A stretch of 64,000 nucleotides of DNA from Parazoarcus communis. Its GTDB lineage: Bacteria > Pseudomonadota > Gammaproteobacteria > Burkholderiales > Rhodocyclaceae. Below are positions 28,273 to 38,873 of the stretch, one piece after another. The position numbers and the translations under genes are program-made. Numbering within the stretch: the stretch's first letter is position 1; each line of letters starts with the position of its first letter. A model generated the notes under the pieces. The model did not search any database. It was not told the origin of the DNA and saw nothing but the letters and a program-made list of their open reading frames with translations. The stretch spans positions 1,302,001 through 1,366,000 of the forward strand of contig NZ_CP022188.1 in assembly GCF_003111665.1 (NCBI RefSeq). The letters are read 5' to 3'.

Positions 28273-29532
28273 ATGGCCATCATGTCCACGACCCGCGATC
28301 ACTCCCTGTTTCCGTTGCGCCCTGCGGTCTGGCGTCGCATTGCCGCTGCGCTGGCGCTGTCCATGTTTGCCGGTGCAGCCCCCGCCCAGACTTCCGGCCC
28401 ACAGTGGCAGGGGGCGGCGTTCGAGGGCGACCGTGCGGCGCTGACCCGGCTCGCCGAGGCTGGCGCGCGCGTGATCCGCGTCTATCGTGAGTCCGACGTC
28501 TGGGTGCTCGACGCGGCGCAGGAACTGGGGCTCAAGGTGGTGATGGGCCTGTGGGTCGGGCATCCGCGCCATGGCTTCCGCCTCGACGATGCCGCGGCGC
28601 GAAAGGCGCAGGAGGCCGACATCCGCCGTTTCGTCAGCCGCTATCGCAGCCATCCGGCGATCGTTGCCTGGGGCGTGGGTAACGAAGTCGAAACCGGTGA
28701 GGCTGACCCCATGCCTGCGTGGCGTGAGGTGGACCGGTTGGCCGGGGTGGTGAAGACACTCGACCCCGGCCGCCCAACGATGATGGTGGTGGCCGACACC
28801 AGTCTCGACCGCCTCAAGCTGCTGGCGGACTGTTGTGCCAATGTCGATCTGCTCGGCATCAATCTCTATGCTGGCGCGGTGTTTGACCTGCCACAACGCC
28901 TGCGTAGTGCGGGCATCACCAAGCCGGTTGTCGTCTCCGAACTCGGTGCGCTGGGTCAGTGGCAGGCCGGGCGCAAGCCCTGGGGGGCGCCGGTAGAACT
29001 CACCAGCCGCGAAAAGGCAGACTTCTATCGCAAGGCGCTGGCCGCCCTGCACGCCGAACCGCAGGTACGCGGGGTGTTTCCCTTCCTGTGGGGCGCCAAG
29101 CAGGAGCAGACCGCCACCTGGCACGGCCTGCTGCTGGCCGACGGCAGCCTCACCGAGATGACCGATGCGCTGGCCGAGGCCTGGGGGCGCCCGCCCCTGC
29201 ACCGGGCGCCGACGATTCTCGGCGTGGGCATCTCGGCCGACGTGTTCGCGCCGGGCGCGAGGGTGTCGGCCGGCGTCGACGCCCGCAGCGCCGACGATGT
29301 GCGTCTGAGCACGGAGTGGAGCGTGCGGGCCGAGGCCACCGACCTGCGCCTTGGTGGCGACAACGAGGCTGCGCCCGCGCGGGTCGATGTCCCGCTCCTC
29401 GGCTCGGACAACGGCCAGGTGAGTTTTCTTGCCCCGAAGCAGCCCGGCGCCTATCGCCTGTTCATCACCGTCAGGGGCGCTGGCGGCAAGGCCGCGACGG
29501 CCAATCTGCCTTTCCGGGTTCGAGCCCCATGA
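28273..29532 (+). CDS. Exported glycoside hydrolase, clan GH-A-like
   Basis: A 419-residue protein with a signal peptide ending near AGAAPAQ. The TIM-barrel part (about 42-325) has an acid/base motif AWGVGNEVE (Glu138) and a probable nucleophile in VVSELGALGQW (Glu223), as in GH2/GH5/GH17-type enzymes. A beta-sandwich module follows (about 325-419). The substrate is not evident. The start is ATG 28273 or 28282; neither has a clear ribosome-binding site. A longer reading to 28087 adds a non-signal stretch. It is divergent from the LEPR-XLL export array and could process a surface polysaccharide linked to that system. That link rests only on position. Confidence 0.72.
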   Translation: MAIMSTTRDHSLFPLRPAVWRRIAAALALSMFAGAAPAQTSGPQWQGAAFEGDRAALTRLAEAGARVIRVYRESDVWVLDAAQELGLKVVMGLWVGHPRHGFRLDDAAARKAQEADIRRFVSRYRSHPAIVAWGVGNEVETGEADPMPAWREVDRLAGVVKTLDPGRPTMMVVADTSLDRLKLLADCCANVDLLGINLYAGAVFDLPQRLRSAGITKPVVVSELGALGQWQAGRKPWGAPVELTSREKADFYRKALAALHAEPQVRGVFPFLWGAKQEQTATWHGLLLADGSLTEMTDALAEAWGRPPLHRAPTILGVGISADVFAPGARVSAGVDARSADDVRLSTEWSVRAEATDLRLGGDNEAAPARVDVPLLGSDNGQVSFLAPKQPGAYRLFITVRGAGGKAATANLPFRVRAP

Positions 29533-29626
29533 CGCACGCCTTCCCTGCCTGTCGGGCGGAAGCGTCGATCGCAATACGCTTGTGATCGAGTTGCCGACGC
29601 CGCTGTACTGAGTCTGGTGCGCGGGC

Positions 29627-29654
29627 CCCGAGCCTGTTGAATGCCAGGCTCGGG
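29627..29654. terminator. Hairpin between convergent hydrolase and amn genes
   Basis: CCCGAGCCTG pairs with CAGGCTCGGG across an eight-base loop, between two convergent genes. No T run follows on either strand, so it may work only weakly or as a 3' stabilising hairpin. Confidence 0.5.
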
Positions 29655-29667
29655 ATGCGTTCGTGGT

Positions 29668-31179
29668 CTACTGAAACGCCACCTCGGTAAAGCTTCTCAG
29701 CTTGCGACTGTGCAACTTGTCCACGCCCTGTTCGCGCAGGAGCTCGATGGCGCGGATGCCGATTCTCAGGTGCTGATCGACGCGTTCGCGGTAGAACTGG
29801 TTGGCCATGCCAGGGAGCTTGATCTCGCCGTGCAGGGGCTTGTCGCTGACGCACAGCAGGGTGCCGTAGGGCACGCGGAAGCGGAAGCCGTTGGCGGCGA
29901 TGGTGGCGGACTCCATGTCGAGCGCGACCGCACGGCTCTGGCTGAAGCGGCGCTCCGGGCTGCTGTTGCCGCCATGGGAGGGCAGCAGCTCCCAGTTGCG
30001 GTTGTCGGTGCTGGCCACGGTGCCGGTGCGCATCAGGCGCTTGAGTTCGTAGCCGCTCAGCTTGGTCACGTCAGCTACTGCGGCCTGCAGCGCGAGCTGG
30101 ACCTCGGCCAGCGGCGGGATCGGCACCCACAGCGGCAGCTCCTCGTCGAGCACGTGGTCTTCGCGCACATAGCCGTGTGCCAGCACGTAGTCGCCCAGTT
30201 CCTGTGTATTGCGCAGGCCCGCGCAGTGGCCGAGCATGATCCAGGCATGGGGGCGCAACACTGCGATGTGATCGGTGATGGTCTTGGCGTTGGCCGGGCC
30301 GACCCCGATATTCACCATGGTGATGCCGCCGCGCCCCTTGCGCTTGAGATGGTAGGCCGGCATCTGCGGCAAGCGCGGCGGTGCCGTGCCCGCTTCATCG
30401 CCGGGATGCGCGGTCTCGCCAGCGCGGCGGGTGATGACGTTGCCAGGCTCGACGAAGGCCTTGTAGCCGTGATCCGCAGTGTTTTCCTGCATCAGGGTAT
30501 GGCCCAGCTTGATGAACTCGTCGATGTAGAACTGGTAGTTGGTAAACAGCACGAAGTTCTGGAAATGCTCGGGCGCGGTGCCGGTGTAGTGGTTCAGGCG
30601 TTGCAGCGAGTAATCCACCCGCGGGGCGGTGAACAGCGCGAGCGGATGGGGTTCGCCCGCCGGCGGCTCGTAGGTGCCGTTGGCGATGCCGTCGTCCATC
30701 GCGTTGAGGTCGGGCAGATCGAAGATGTCACGCAGGCGCTGGCGCTGCACGGGATCGAGCTGACCTTCGATGTGGTCCTGGCCGGTCATCGCAAAGTGCA
30801 GCGGGATCGGTTGCGTACTGCTGCCGATCTCCAGCGAAACACCGTGATTTTCGAGCAAAAGGCGAAACTGGTCCGGATAGTAGTCGGCAAACAGTCCGGG
30901 CCGCGTCAGCGTCGTTTCATAGATTCCGGGCCCGGCAACGAAGCCGTAGGACAGGCGGGAATCGGCGCGCGCCACGGTATCGGTGCGTACGCGCACGAAG
31001 GGATAGCAGGCACGCACATGACGGCCGACGCTGTCGCCGGCCACGAAGCGCTGCAGCGCATTGCGCAGGTGGGAAACACCACTGTCGTAGATCTCGCTTA
31101 CACGGGCCATTGCAGCGACCGGATCGTCGAAGCGCGAAGGGGCAAAGTAGGGCGCGTCGCCATGAACTTCGGGGGCCAT
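29668..31179 (-). CDS. amn: AMP nucleosidase
   Basis: Hydrolyses AMP to adenine and ribose 5-phosphate in the cytoplasm and so helps set adenylate levels. It has 503 residues, close to the 480-500 usual for the bacterial enzyme. An N-terminal AMP-nucleosidase domain (about 15-190) is followed by a nucleoside-phosphorylase-like domain with ITMVNIGVGPANAKT, MLGHCAGLR and the purine-site region SRAVALDMESATIAANG. A perfect AGGAGG precedes the ATG at 31179. It stands alone, convergent with the hydrolase gene. Confidence 0.95.
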   Translation of the reverse strand: MAPEVHGDAPYFAPSRFDDPVAAMARVSEIYDSGVSHLRNALQRFVAGDSVGRHVRACYPFVRVRTDTVARADSRLSYGFVAGPGIYETTLTRPGLFADYYPDQFRLLLENHGVSLEIGSSTQPIPLHFAMTGQDHIEGQLDPVQRQRLRDIFDLPDLNAMDDGIANGTYEPPAGEPHPLALFTAPRVDYSLQRLNHYTGTAPEHFQNFVLFTNYQFYIDEFIKLGHTLMQENTADHGYKAFVEPGNVITRRAGETAHPGDEAGTAPPRLPQMPAYHLKRKGRGGITMVNIGVGPANAKTITDHIAVLRPHAWIMLGHCAGLRNTQELGDYVLAHGYVREDHVLDEELPLWVPIPPLAEVQLALQAAVADVTKLSGYELKRLMRTGTVASTDNRNWELLPSHGGNSSPERRFSQSRAVALDMESATIAANGFRFRVPYGTLLCVSDKPLHGEIKLPGMANQFYRERVDQHLRIGIRAIELLREQGVDKLHSRKLRSFTEVAFQ

Positions 31180-31401
31180 GACTGCCTCCTGTTGGATTGT
31201 CGGTTCGATTCAGGCCGAGCGTAGCGCAGTTCTGTGTGGATAGGATGAAGCCCGGCCAAACGGGCACAGGATCCGGAGTCGCACTGGCCGCTCGTTCAGC
31301 GACAAGGTCTTGATCTGACGCATATCCCTGGTGATGCGTGGGGGCTATGGTGAACTTGGATGCTTCCCCGTCTACAGTGCGTCGATCGCAAAGAGTCCGT
31401 C

Positions 31402-31698
31402 ATGCCGCGTCGCCTTTTCCTGATCCTGGTCCTGCTCGCCGGATATGCCGCGCCGGTGTATCCGGGGCCGTGGCGGGCGGTGGAGAACAATGTGTTCGGG
31501 TGGCAATTGATGACGCCCGACGAGCGCATCGAGCATCAGCGCCGTCTGCGCGGCTTTGACGCCTACGAGGCCTGCTCCGCCTATGTAGCAGCACACCATG
31601 CCGAACTGCAGGCCAGGGCAGATCGCGCCGGCCTCGTGCTGAGCCCGCGTCGGCAGTCCGTGTGTGATCAGTTGCGTGCCGAAGGCAGGCTGAAATGA
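31402..31698 (+). CDS. Small exported protein of unknown function
   Basis: A 98-residue protein with a signal peptide (MPRRLFLILVLLAGYAAPVYP). The mature part is helical and charged (MTPDERIEHQRRLRGFDAYEACSAYVAAHHAEL) and has two cysteines. I do not recognise the family with certainty. The ATG at 31402 is preceded by AAAGAG, and a longer start at 31360 has no signal peptide. Its stop overlaps the start of the flavocytochrome gene as ATGA, so it belongs to that redox operon. Confidence 0.6.
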   Translation: MPRRLFLILVLLAGYAAPVYPGPWRAVENNVFGWQLMTPDERIEHQRRLRGFDAYEACSAYVAAHHAELQARADRAGLVLSPRRQSVCDQLRAEGRLK

Positions 31699-32963
31699 AC
31701 ACGCGGTTCCGCTTCCCGCTCAATGAAATGATCGCGCCCGCCTTGCTGCTGATGCTTGCGCTGAGTGGCGCCGGATGGGCGCTGCCCCAGGGTTTGCCGC
31801 CCTGGCGCAGCGTCGGCATCGTATCGGCCTGGCTTGGCACCGGCCTGCTGGTGGGCAGTCTGCTGCTGATGGTCAGGGGGCCGCGGCTGGCCGCACTCCT
31901 CGGCGGGCTCGACGTTCAGTATCGCTGGCACCATCGCAGCGGGACGCTTGCCTATGTGCTGTTGCTTCTGCATCCGCTGGCCATCGCGCTCGATGCCTGG
32001 GCACAGTCGCCGCAACTCGCATGGCGGGCGCTGGCGCCCTGGTTCCAGAGCTGGCCGCTATGGCTGGGCTGGGCCGGGCTGCTGCTGCTGATGACCGGTC
32101 TCGCCACGACCTTCAGCCTCGATCTGCCCTACCGGCGCTGGCGTGCGCTTCATTACCTCACGGGCATCGGCGTGCTGTGCGGGCTGCTCCATGTGTGGGC
32201 CCTGCTGGGCGAGCCCGGTGCGCTTTGGCTCTTCATGGCACTGGCCGTGCTCGCCCTGTGCTGGCGCCTGTTCGGGGTGGATCTCGGCATTGCTGCCCAT
32301 ACCTACCGGGTGCGCAGCGTGGTGAAGCCTGCGGCGCGGATGATCGAAGCAGTGATCGAGCCCTGCGGCGCGCGGATACGAGTGGTGCCGGGCCAGTTCG
32401 TGTTTGCCGCCTTCGGTGATGGCCCGCATTTCCACGGTTGTGGCGAGTTCCACCCCTTCACCGTGAGCGGCATCGGCGCCGATGGCAGCCTGGCGGTGGG
32501 CATCAAGGCGCTGGGGCCGTGCTCGACCCATGTGCAGGCGCTCGAATCCGGCGTGCTGGTGCGGCTGGAAGGCCCCTTCGGCAACTTTCTGGCCGGGCGC
32601 CATTCCAGTGCCCAGTTGTGGATTGCCGGCGGCATCGGCATCACCCCGTTTCTGGCTGCGCTGCGGCGCGAACGCCTCGCGCATCCGACCACGCTGATCT
32701 ATCTTTACCGCAGCGATGCCGATGCGGCCTACCTTGAGGAGCTGAAGGCACTTGCGGCGGCCGACTGCGCGCTTACACTGATCACCATCCGTGCTGATGG
32801 CGCGCCCGATTTCGACCCCTTGCTCGGCAACATCGAGGGCTTGTCCGGGCGCGTCGTCTACCTGTGCGGGCCGGCGCCGCTGGTCGATGCTGCGCGTGCG
32901 TCGCTCGACCGTCACGGCGTGCCGGGCACCTCCATCCACTTTGAAAGGTTCGATTTCCGATAA
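31695..32963 (+). CDS. Ferric-reductase-like transmembrane flavocytochrome
   Basis: A 422-residue membrane protein. The N-terminal half has six hydrophobic segments and the bis-heme histidines expected of the ferric reductase/NOX fold: His79, His80 and His93 in one helix region, and His153 and His166 in another. The C-terminal half is a ferredoxin-NADP reductase-like module with FAD-binding HPFTVSG, LEGPFGNF and NAD(P) motifs GGIGITPF and YLCGPAPLV. It should pass electrons from cytoplasmic NAD(P)H across the membrane. The cytochrome b5-like gene overlaps its stop by one base and is a plausible periplasmic acceptor. Confidence 0.82.
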   Translation: MNTRFRFPLNEMIAPALLLMLALSGAGWALPQGLPPWRSVGIVSAWLGTGLLVGSLLLMVRGPRLAALLGGLDVQYRWHHRSGTLAYVLLLLHPLAIALDAWAQSPQLAWRALAPWFQSWPLWLGWAGLLLLMTGLATTFSLDLPYRRWRALHYLTGIGVLCGLLHVWALLGEPGALWLFMALAVLALCWRLFGVDLGIAAHTYRVRSVVKPAARMIEAVIEPCGARIRVVPGQFVFAAFGDGPHFHGCGEFHPFTVSGIGADGSLAVGIKALGPCSTHVQALESGVLVRLEGPFGNFLAGRHSSAQLWIAGGIGITPFLAALRRERLAHPTTLIYLYRSDADAAYLEELKALAAADCALTLITIRADGAPDFDPLLGNIEGLSGRVVYLCGPAPLVDAARASLDRHGVPGTSIHFERFDFR

Positions 32964-33334
32964 TGCGCAAACTCTTCGTTTCGTCCACGCTGGTGTTCTG
33001 CCTTGCGCTTGGCGGATTCTGGGTGGCAAGCCTGTTGCTCACGACGCCTGCTGCCGAGGCCGACGTGAAGCCGGCGGCAGCCGGGCGCCAGATCGCTGCA
33101 GTCGAGGTGGCGGGCCACAACAGTCCGACCGATTGCTGGATGATTCTCGGCACCGATGTCTTTGATTTCAGCACTTATCTGCCGCAGCACCCGTCCGATC
33201 CGGATGTGATCACGCCGTGGTGCGGCAAGGACGCCTCCGAGGCCTATCTCACCAAGACCAAGGGACGGCCGCACTCGCCCTATGCCGACTCACTGCTGCC
33301 GAAATTCCATATCGGGACGCTGAAACGGGGGTGA
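32963..33334 (+). CDS. Exported cytochrome b5-like protein
   Basis: A 123-residue protein with an N-terminal signal or membrane anchor (about 4-27). The cytochrome b5 fold runs from about 45: HNSPTDCWMILGTDVFDFS, then HPSD in place of the canonical HPGG, CGKDASEAYLTK and HSPYADSLLPKFHIG. Both probable heme histidines are present (QHPSD and RPHSP). It overlaps the flavocytochrome gene as TAATG, so translation is coupled. It probably carries electrons in the periplasm for the reductase encoded upstream; the final acceptor is unknown. Confidence 0.75.
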   Translation: MRKLFVSSTLVFCLALGGFWVASLLLTTPAAEADVKPAAAGRQIAAVEVAGHNSPTDCWMILGTDVFDFSTYLPQHPSDPDVITPWCGKDASEAYLTKTKGRPHSPYADSLLPKFHIGTLKRG

Positions 33335-33463
33335 ATGATCCGGCGCGTGAGGCCGCGGGCTGGCGGAATGCAGTCTTCGGTGCGAGTGCGCGTGCTTGTC
33401 TCTAGAATGAGGCGTCGCAGCCTTCGCGCATCGGCATTCGCAATGAATCTCGGGTAATCGCAT

Positions 33464-34387
33464 ATGGAACTCAAATGGCTTGAGGACTTCCTGAGTCTCG
33501 TCGCCAGCGGCAGCTTTTCGCGCTCGGCCGAGCAGCGCCACGTCACCCAGCCGGCGTTCTCGCGCCGCATCCGGGCGCTTGAAGCCTGGCTCGGCGTTGC
33601 CCTGATCGATCGCAGTACCTATCCCACCCGGCTCACGCCTGCGGGCGAGGCCTTCAAGGGGCCGGCCGCCGATCTCGTAAAGCGTCTGCACGCGGCGCGT
33701 GCGCAAGTGCGCGGCTACCAGGCGGTCGCAAGCGATGCGCTGGTCTTTGCCGTGCCGCATACGCTGGCGTTCGCGTTTTTTCCCGGCTGGCTCGGCCAGC
33801 TCAAGGACAGTTTTGGCGAGCTGCCGACGCGGCTGATGGCGGGCAATGTCCACGACGTGGTGATGACGCTGGTCGAAGGGGGCTGCGATCTGCTGCTGTG
33901 CTATCACCACGCGTCGCACCCGGTGTGGCTCGATCCGGCGCGCTTCGAGGGCCTGACTCTGGGCGTCGAGCGTGTGCGTCCCTTCATTCCCCGCACAGTC
34001 GCGCAGGACCGGCACTGGCAACTGCCTGGTGCCCCGGATGCGCCGATCCCGTTTCTGCGTTACGGCCCCAACACCTATCTGCGTCGCATGGTCGACACCA
34101 TCCTCGACCGCGCGACGACCCCAGCCCATCTCGCGTTGCATTACGAATCCGACATGGCCGAAAGTCTCAAGGCCATGCTGCTGGCAGGTCATGGCCTGGC
34201 CTTCCTGCCGGAGAGTGCAGTCAGTGGCGAGCTCAAGCGCGGCGATCTGGTGGGGGCTGGCGGGCCGGAGTGGAGCCTCGACATGGAGGTTCGCCTGTAC
34301 CGCGACCGCGCCAACACCCGACCCGAACTCGCGCAGTTGTGGGAACACCTGCTGGGGACCGTGACGCCGCCCGCTACTGCGGCCTGA
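33464..34387 (+). CDS. LysR-family regulator, HypT-like
   Basis: A 307-residue LysR regulator. The winged helix is at 1-65 (MELKWLEDFLSLVASGSFS, then SAEQRHVTQPAFSRRIRALE). The sequence KWLEDFL...HVTQPAFSRRIRALEAWLG resembles the hypochlorite regulator HypT (YjiE) of Escherichia coli. An effector domain follows from about 90. It lies 129 bases after the redox cluster and 136 bases before glutamate dehydrogenase, on the same strand as both. It could respond to oxidative damage, but the ligand and target are inferred. Confidence 0.82.
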   Translation: MELKWLEDFLSLVASGSFSRSAEQRHVTQPAFSRRIRALEAWLGVALIDRSTYPTRLTPAGEAFKGPAADLVKRLHAARAQVRGYQAVASDALVFAVPHTLAFAFFPGWLGQLKDSFGELPTRLMAGNVHDVVMTLVEGGCDLLLCYHHASHPVWLDPARFEGLTLGVERVRPFIPRTVAQDRHWQLPGAPDAPIPFLRYGPNTYLRRMVDTILDRATTPAHLALHYESDMAESLKAMLLAGHGLAFLPESAVSGELKRGDLVGAGGPEWSLDMEVRLYRDRANTRPELAQLWEHLLGTVTPPATAA

Positions 34388-34428
34388 TTACGGGTATCGA
34401 AGGCAGCACATGCCCGTTTGGCATGGTT

Positions 34429-34443
34429 ATGCGTCAAACGCAT
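34429..34443. promoter_or_regulatory. Inverted repeat upstream of glutamate dehydrogenase
   Basis: ATGCGT and ACGCAT flank three bases, about 80 bases before the gdhA start. The surrounding 60 bases repeat GCATG several times. It is a candidate regulator site, possibly for the adjacent LysR. Confidence 0.35.
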
Positions 34444-34523
34444 GACGGCATGAGTCAACAGCATCCGCATGCCATATTGACCTGCGCAGAATGCGTGCTT
34501 CACTCCCCACACGGAAGAAGCAC

Positions 34524-35834
<1,311 letters not shown>

Positions 35835-35863
35835 TCGAGGGGCTTGTACCGGTTTGTCCGGTC

Positions 35864-35900
35864 GTGCCGCCGGAACGGGGAAACAGTTCTCCGGCGGCAC
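35864..35900. terminator. Hairpin between gdhA and ilvE, inside the ilvE extension
   Basis: GTGCCGCCGGA pairs with TCCGGCGGCAC over a 15-base loop, 30 bases after the gdhA stop. The T run is poor. It lies where a shared terminator for the two convergent genes is expected, yet it is within the extended ilvE reading frame. Confidence 0.6.
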
Positions 35901-37089
35901 GCCATCTTGAACCGACGCGGGTCAGCCATTCGGCGTGGCCCGTGTCTTCTCCGCGCACGGCGGCAAAGAAGCGCCGTTGCAGTTCGCGTGTCACTACGCC
36001 CGGCTCACCCTTGCCCACGCGGCGACGGTCGACTTCCACCACTGGCGTGATCTCGGCCGCGGTGCCGGTGAAGAACACTTCGTCCGCCACATAGAGTTCG
36101 TCGCGGGTGATGCGGCGGGCGCGGATCTCGTAACCGGCCTCCTGCGCCAGCGCATGGATCGTGCGCCGGGTGATGCCGTCCAGCGCCGAGGTGATCTCGG
36201 GTTCCCAGATCACGCCGCGCTTCACCACGAACACGTTTTCCCCCGGCCCTTCGGCGACGAAGCCGTCGGTGTCGAGCAGCAGGGCCTCGTCGTAGCCTTC
36301 GGCACGCGCTTCGCGGCAGGCGAGGATGGAATTGGTATAGGTCGACACCGATTTGGCGCGGCACATCTGCACGTTCACATGATGGCGCGCAAAGCTCGCC
36401 ACCTTCACCCGGATGCCCTGTTCCATGCCCTTGTCGCCAAGGTAGGCGTTCATCACCCAAGCGGCGACCATGACGTGAACCGCAGCGCCGGCGGGGTCGA
36501 TCCCGGTCTTCTCGGCACCGAGAAAGACGAGCGGACGGATATAGCCGCTGGCGAGGCCATTGCGGCTGATCGCTTCGCAGCAGGCCGTGCGCAGGGCGTC
36601 GCGGTCGAAGGGCATCTCCAGCCCGAGAATGTGGGCAGAGTCGAAGAGGCGTTCGATATGGTCGTCGAGACGAAACACGGCCGGGCCGTCTGCGGTGGCG
36701 TAGGCGCGGATGCCCTCGAAGCAGCCGAGGCCGTAGTGCAGGGTATGGGTCAGTGCGTGCACCTTTGCATCGCGCCAGGGCAACCATTGCCCGTCCATCC
36801 AGATCCAGCCGTCGCGGTCTTCCATGCTCATGATGTGCTCCTTGTGTGATCGAAAAGGGGAAACGCCCGCGCCGCATGTGCGGGGAGCGTTGGTGCACAC
36901 CGGTGATGGCGGTGTGTTCGATCCACGAGAAGAAACGGCTATCGGTTTCGGCGGCAGGGCACGGGTGTGTGCGTGGCCGTGTGGTGATCGAGTGAGGCGG
37001 GTGTGAGCAGATTGCCGTTGCTGGTGCGGCGCCTCAAACGAAAACGCTGGCAGTTCGGGTGAACAGCGTTCAACTGAGTGCGAAGGTCC

Positions 37090-37971
37090 TCAAACCGATA
37101 CTTCGCTGCGAGCGCGGGTCTGCAGCCAGCGCACGAAGTGCCGTACCCAGCGTTGCTCGTAGGCTTCCGGGCGCAGCACGGCATAGAAGCCCTTGCCTTT
37201 GGCATGGTGTGCGAAAGGCCTGACCAGGCTGCCCTCGGCCAGATAGCTGCGCGCGAGCAGACCGACGGTAAGCGCCACGCCGACGCCCGCTGCAGCGGCT
37301 TCGAGCATCATCATTGCATCCTCGAACACCATGCCCTCGCCGGGTTCTTCGCGGTCGATGCCGGCCGCGGTGAACCATGGTTTCCATTCGAGCAGCGGGT
37401 GGCGCAGCAAGGGCACCGTGGCGAGCTGTGCGGGATCGGCCGGCATGCCGAGTTGCGCTGCGAGCGTCGGACTGCACACCGGAAACACCGTTTCGCGGCG
37501 CAGTTCGTAGGCCTCCAGCCCCGGCCAGGGGGGTTCGCCGTAACACACGCCAAGGTCGCTCTTGCCGGCCGCCACGGGTGCCAGGGTCGACGCGGTGGAC
37601 AGCACGAAGCTGACTTCCGGATGTTCGCTGCGGTAGTCGGCGAGCTGACCTACGAACCATTTCGCCCCCAGAGCGGGCGCAACAGACAGGCGCAGCTCGT
37701 GCTTACTGCTTCCGCGCAGGCGGGCACTGGCGGTTTCGATGCGGCCAAGTGCGCTTTGCACCTCGGCCAGATAGTCCCGGCCTTCGGCGGTCAGGGTGAT
37801 CTGGCGATGCCCGCGCTCGAACAGTTTGATGCCCAGCCAGGCTTCCAGCGCCTTGATGCGGTGGCTGACCGCGGAGGGCGTCAGGCTCAGCTTGTCCGCC
37901 GCTGCCAGAAAACTGCCGCAACGCGCGGCGGCCTCGAAAGCGACAATCGACTGGAGCGGAGGCAGATGCAT
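37090..37971 (-). CDS. LysR-family regulator, GcvA-like
   Basis: A 293-residue LysR regulator. The winged helix is at 1-65 (LQSIVAFEAAARCGSFLAAA, then LTPSAVSHRIKALEAWLG), typical of the GcvA/AmpR branch. The effector domain follows from about 92 (LRLSVAPALGAKWFVGQL). It lies alone 258 bases downstream of the ilvE start region on the same strand, so no partner gene is clear. The intervening gap holds no gene that I can support. Confidence 0.85.
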   Translation of the reverse strand: MHLPPLQSIVAFEAAARCGSFLAAADKLSLTPSAVSHRIKALEAWLGIKLFERGHRQITLTAEGRDYLAEVQSALGRIETASARLRGSSKHELRLSVAPALGAKWFVGQLADYRSEHPEVSFVLSTASTLAPVAAGKSDLGVCYGEPPWPGLEAYELRRETVFPVCSPTLAAQLGMPADPAQLATVPLLRHPLLEWKPWFTAAGIDREEPGEGMVFEDAMMMLEAAAAGVGVALTVGLLARSYLAEGSLVRPFAHHAKGKGFYAVLRPEAYEQRWVRHFVRWLQTRARSEVSV

Positions 37972-38061
37972 GAAGGGACTTCAGTGGATATTCCGCACCG
38001 ATGGTAACGCGCCACGCGATCGGGTGGGCGGGTGCCGTGCTCAAGGCGAAGCATTGTCGCG

Positions 38062-38400
38062 CTAGCGGCTGCCGCAGGGGTGGCGGTCGGCGCCGCAGGT
38101 ATCGAAGTTACCCAGCGGACGGTTGAAGGTGTATTCCAGCGGCGCACCGATCCATTCCCTTGCGGTGTCCTCCACGCTGCCGCTCGGCACCGTGAAGGGC
38201 AGGGCAACGATGAAGCCTGCTGTGCCGAGCACCGTGGCAACAATGCCGAGCGGGCGCACCAGGACGAGATCCACCACCATGTCGCTGCCCCTGTCGCCTG
38301 TTATCGGCTCCCGCTGCTGGGCAGACACCGGCTGGCACAGTGCCAGTGTCAGCGTGATCACGATGAGCGCGGTCTTGCTTCGGGTCAGGTGGCGTCGCAT
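38062..38400 (-). CDS. Small exported protein of a conserved unknown family
   Basis: A 112-residue protein with a signal peptide (MRRHLTRSKTALIVITLTLA ... VSA). A conserved core follows: DLVLVRPLGIVATVLGTAGF, then PFTVPSGSVEDTAREWIGAPLEYTFNRPLG. Similar small proteins in other proteobacteria have been labelled 'multidrug transporter' without support. The middle of the core is hydrophobic enough to insert in the membrane. The ATG at 38400 has a GGAG site 9 bases upstream. The function is unknown. Confidence 0.7.
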   Translation of the reverse strand: MRRHLTRSKTALIVITLTLALCQPVSAQQREPITGDRGSDMVVDLVLVRPLGIVATVLGTAGFIVALPFTVPSGSVEDTAREWIGAPLEYTFNRPLGNFDTCGADRHPCGSR

Positions 38401-38441
38401 TTCAGGCTCCGCAAAATCCTCCTGTTCAGTATGGACGGCGT

Positions 38442-38873
38442 TCAGCCCTTCGGCCACAGGATCATCTGCGAACAGCGAAACAGGGCCAGCTTGCGCCCGC
38501 TGGCCTCGTCGGTGACCACGGCGTCCCAGACCTGGGTGCTGCGCCCGAGATGCTGGGCGGTTGCCACGCAGGCGATGCTGCCCTCGCGCACGGTGCCGAG
38601 GTGGTTGCTCTTGAGTTCGATGGTCGTAAAGGATTCGGCCCCTGCCGGCAGATGGGCAATGGTGCCGTAACCGCAGGTGGTGTCGGCCAGGGCGACGATG
38701 CTCGCTGCGTGGAGAAATTTGTTCGGCGCAAAGTGCAGCTGTTTCACCGGCATCCGGCTGGTCAGCACACCCTGGGCAATGCTCTGGATTTCGATTCCGA
38801 GATAGCCAGGCAGATATTCGCTGCCGCGCTGCTTGAGGAGTTCGAGGGTGATTTCGGGGCGAAGCTGGCTCAT
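38442..38873 (-). CDS. PaaI-like hotdog-fold thioesterase
   Basis: A 143-residue hotdog-fold protein (LHAASIVALADTTCGYGTIAHL and FTTIELKSNHLGTVREGSI), typical of PaaI/YdiI-like acyl-CoA thioesterases. The start ATG at 38873 has an AGGAG site 7 bases upstream; longer readings have no family sequence. It probably hydrolyses an aromatic or medium-chain acyl-CoA in the cytoplasm. The substrate is unknown. Confidence 0.8.
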   Translation of the reverse strand: MSQLRPEITLELLKQRGSEYLPGYLGIEIQSIAQGVLTSRMPVKQLHFAPNKFLHAASIVALADTTCGYGTIAHLPAGAESFTTIELKSNHLGTVREGSIACVATAQHLGRSTQVWDAVVTDEASGRKLALFRCSQMILWPKG

